From assembly GCF_013393345.1 (NCBI RefSeq), contig NZ_QJRF01000067.1, positions 62,001-126,000 on the forward strand: 64,000 nt of DNA, in the 5' to 3' direction. Of the stretch, positions 63,540-64,000 are shown piece by piece. Position numbers and translations under genes: made by a program. The notes beneath the pieces were generated by a model. It was not told where the DNA came from and ran no database searches. It saw nothing but the letters and a program-made list of their open reading frames with translations. Every line of letters starts with the position of its first letter. Within the stretch, counting starts at the first letter, position 1. The stretch comes from Pseudomonas taiwanensis. GTDB taxonomy: Bacteria; Pseudomonadota; Gammaproteobacteria; Pseudomonadales; Pseudomonadaceae.

Positions 63540-64000
63540 CTACAAAAAACGCGGACGACTCGTCTCCGCCAACTGCCGTTTCAGTCGCGCCACCTCGGTC
63601 ATGTCGGTGATCAGCAGGCATACGCGCTCCACCTTTCCACCTGCGGCAGCCAGCGGCAGGATGGTGAGGTTCTGGTACATGAAATCTTCTTCACCAGTGA
63701 TCGGCCGGTAATTCTCGAAACGGATCAGGTAAGGCCGCTGTTCCCACAGGCTGAAGGCGCGGGTGCCGAGTTGCAGCACGCTGTCCACCTTGCGCCGTAG
63801 CCAGTTGCGTTCGATCTCCGGGAACAGCTCGAAAATGTTCTTGCCGTGTACCCGGTCGGGGCCGAGGCCCGAGTGGTTCTCCATGAAGCTGTTCCATACC
63901 TCGACGCGGTACTGGCGGTCCAGGACCACCACGCCGACGTCCAGGCACTGGACGATGTCGAGCAGCCAGTGGAGTTCCTTGAAATCGATCTGTGCCGGCA
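63540..64000 (-). CDS. PAS-domain protein, C-terminal part (5' end beyond the window)
   Basis: The last 152 codons of a gene running into the window edge; no start lies inside. It contains a PAS fold (LDVGVVVLDRQYRVEVWNSFMENHSG, then HGKNIFELFPEIER) and ends shortly after it (DMTEVARLKRQLAETSRPRFL). A regulatory or c-di-GMP-type effector might precede it, but nothing here shows which. Convergent with the amine-uptake operon. Confidence 0.8.
   Translation of the reverse strand, partial: PAQIDFKELHWLLDIVQCLDVGVVVLDRQYRVEVWNSFMENHSGLGPDRVHGKNIFELFPEIERNWLRRKVDSVLQLGTRAFSLWEQRPYLIRFENYRPITGEEDFMYQNLTILPLAAAGGKVERVCLLITDMTEVARLKRQLAETSRPRFL

Overview
The window is GC-rich chromosomal DNA from a Pseudomonas species. 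Gene content and order closely follow the Pseudomonas aeruginosa PAO1 block from about PA4003 down to PA3950 (mrdA-rodA-sltB1-rlpA-dacC-lipB-lipA-holA-lptE-leuS-lnt-corC-ybeY-ybeZ-miaB-hemL-thiE-thiD-ladS-amn-hrpB-rhlE). Small differences and extra islands suggest a relative of P. aeruginosa, for example of the P. nitroreducens/citronellolis type, rather than P. aeruginosa itself. That synteny is recalled from knowledge of the genus; no database was searched.

Region by region. (1) 1-10.2 kb: cell-elongation and peptidoglycan genes (PBP2, RodA, two MltB-type lytic transglycosylases, RlpA, a DacC carboxypeptidase), with the lipoate genes lipB and lipA meeting at a bidirectional terminator. (2) 10.2-21.8 kb: an ArfA ribosome-rescue gene with a hairpin inside its coding end, then holA, lptE and leuS, a zinc-ribbon protein and a YdcF-like protein, then lnt-corC-ybeY-ybeZ-miaB read leftwards. 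(3) 21.9-29 kb: DUF1820, a Sel1-repeat protein, a thiD-thiE-hemL-membrane-protein cluster and the hybrid kinase ladS. (4) 29-40.7 kb: a TetR/acyl-CoA dehydrogenase pair behind a long palindrome, amn, a metallo-beta-lactamase-fold hydrolase, rluE, an Lrp regulator, a probable small RNA, a MAPEG protein, a cation efflux protein and hrpB. (5) 40.7-46 kb: an agmatine-catabolism operon (agmatine deiminase, N-carbamoylputrescine amidase, polyamine-binding protein and a second, Tat-exported deiminase) divergent from a LysR regulator. It matches the layout known as agu2ABCA' in P. aeruginosa PA14. (6) 46-57.3 kb: a mixed accessory stretch with an EEP-fold hydrolase, a double-CDGSH protein, two orphan solute-binding proteins, small enzymes, a DnaQ-like exonuclease, an Lrp regulator with an EamA exporter, an RhlE helicase and a LuxR regulator. 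(7) 57.3-64 kb: a polyamine-type ABC transporter with an aminoaldehyde-type dehydrogenase, then the 3' part of a PAS protein.

Functionally, regions 5 and 7 both point to polyamine or related amine use, one by making putrescine from agmatine and the other by importing an amine and oxidising an aldehyde. Regions 1-3 are conserved housekeeping functions.

I found no rRNA, tRNA, insertion sequence, prophage or CRISPR array. The less ordinary signals are non-coding. They are the ArfA hairpin, a roughly 213-bp tandem triplication built from the facing 3' ends of two genes (52.7-53.3 kb), the candidate small RNA at 35.9-36.08 kb, several strong operator-like dyads, and five copies of two REP-type inverted-repeat families. 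No gene cluster here looks like a wholly new system.
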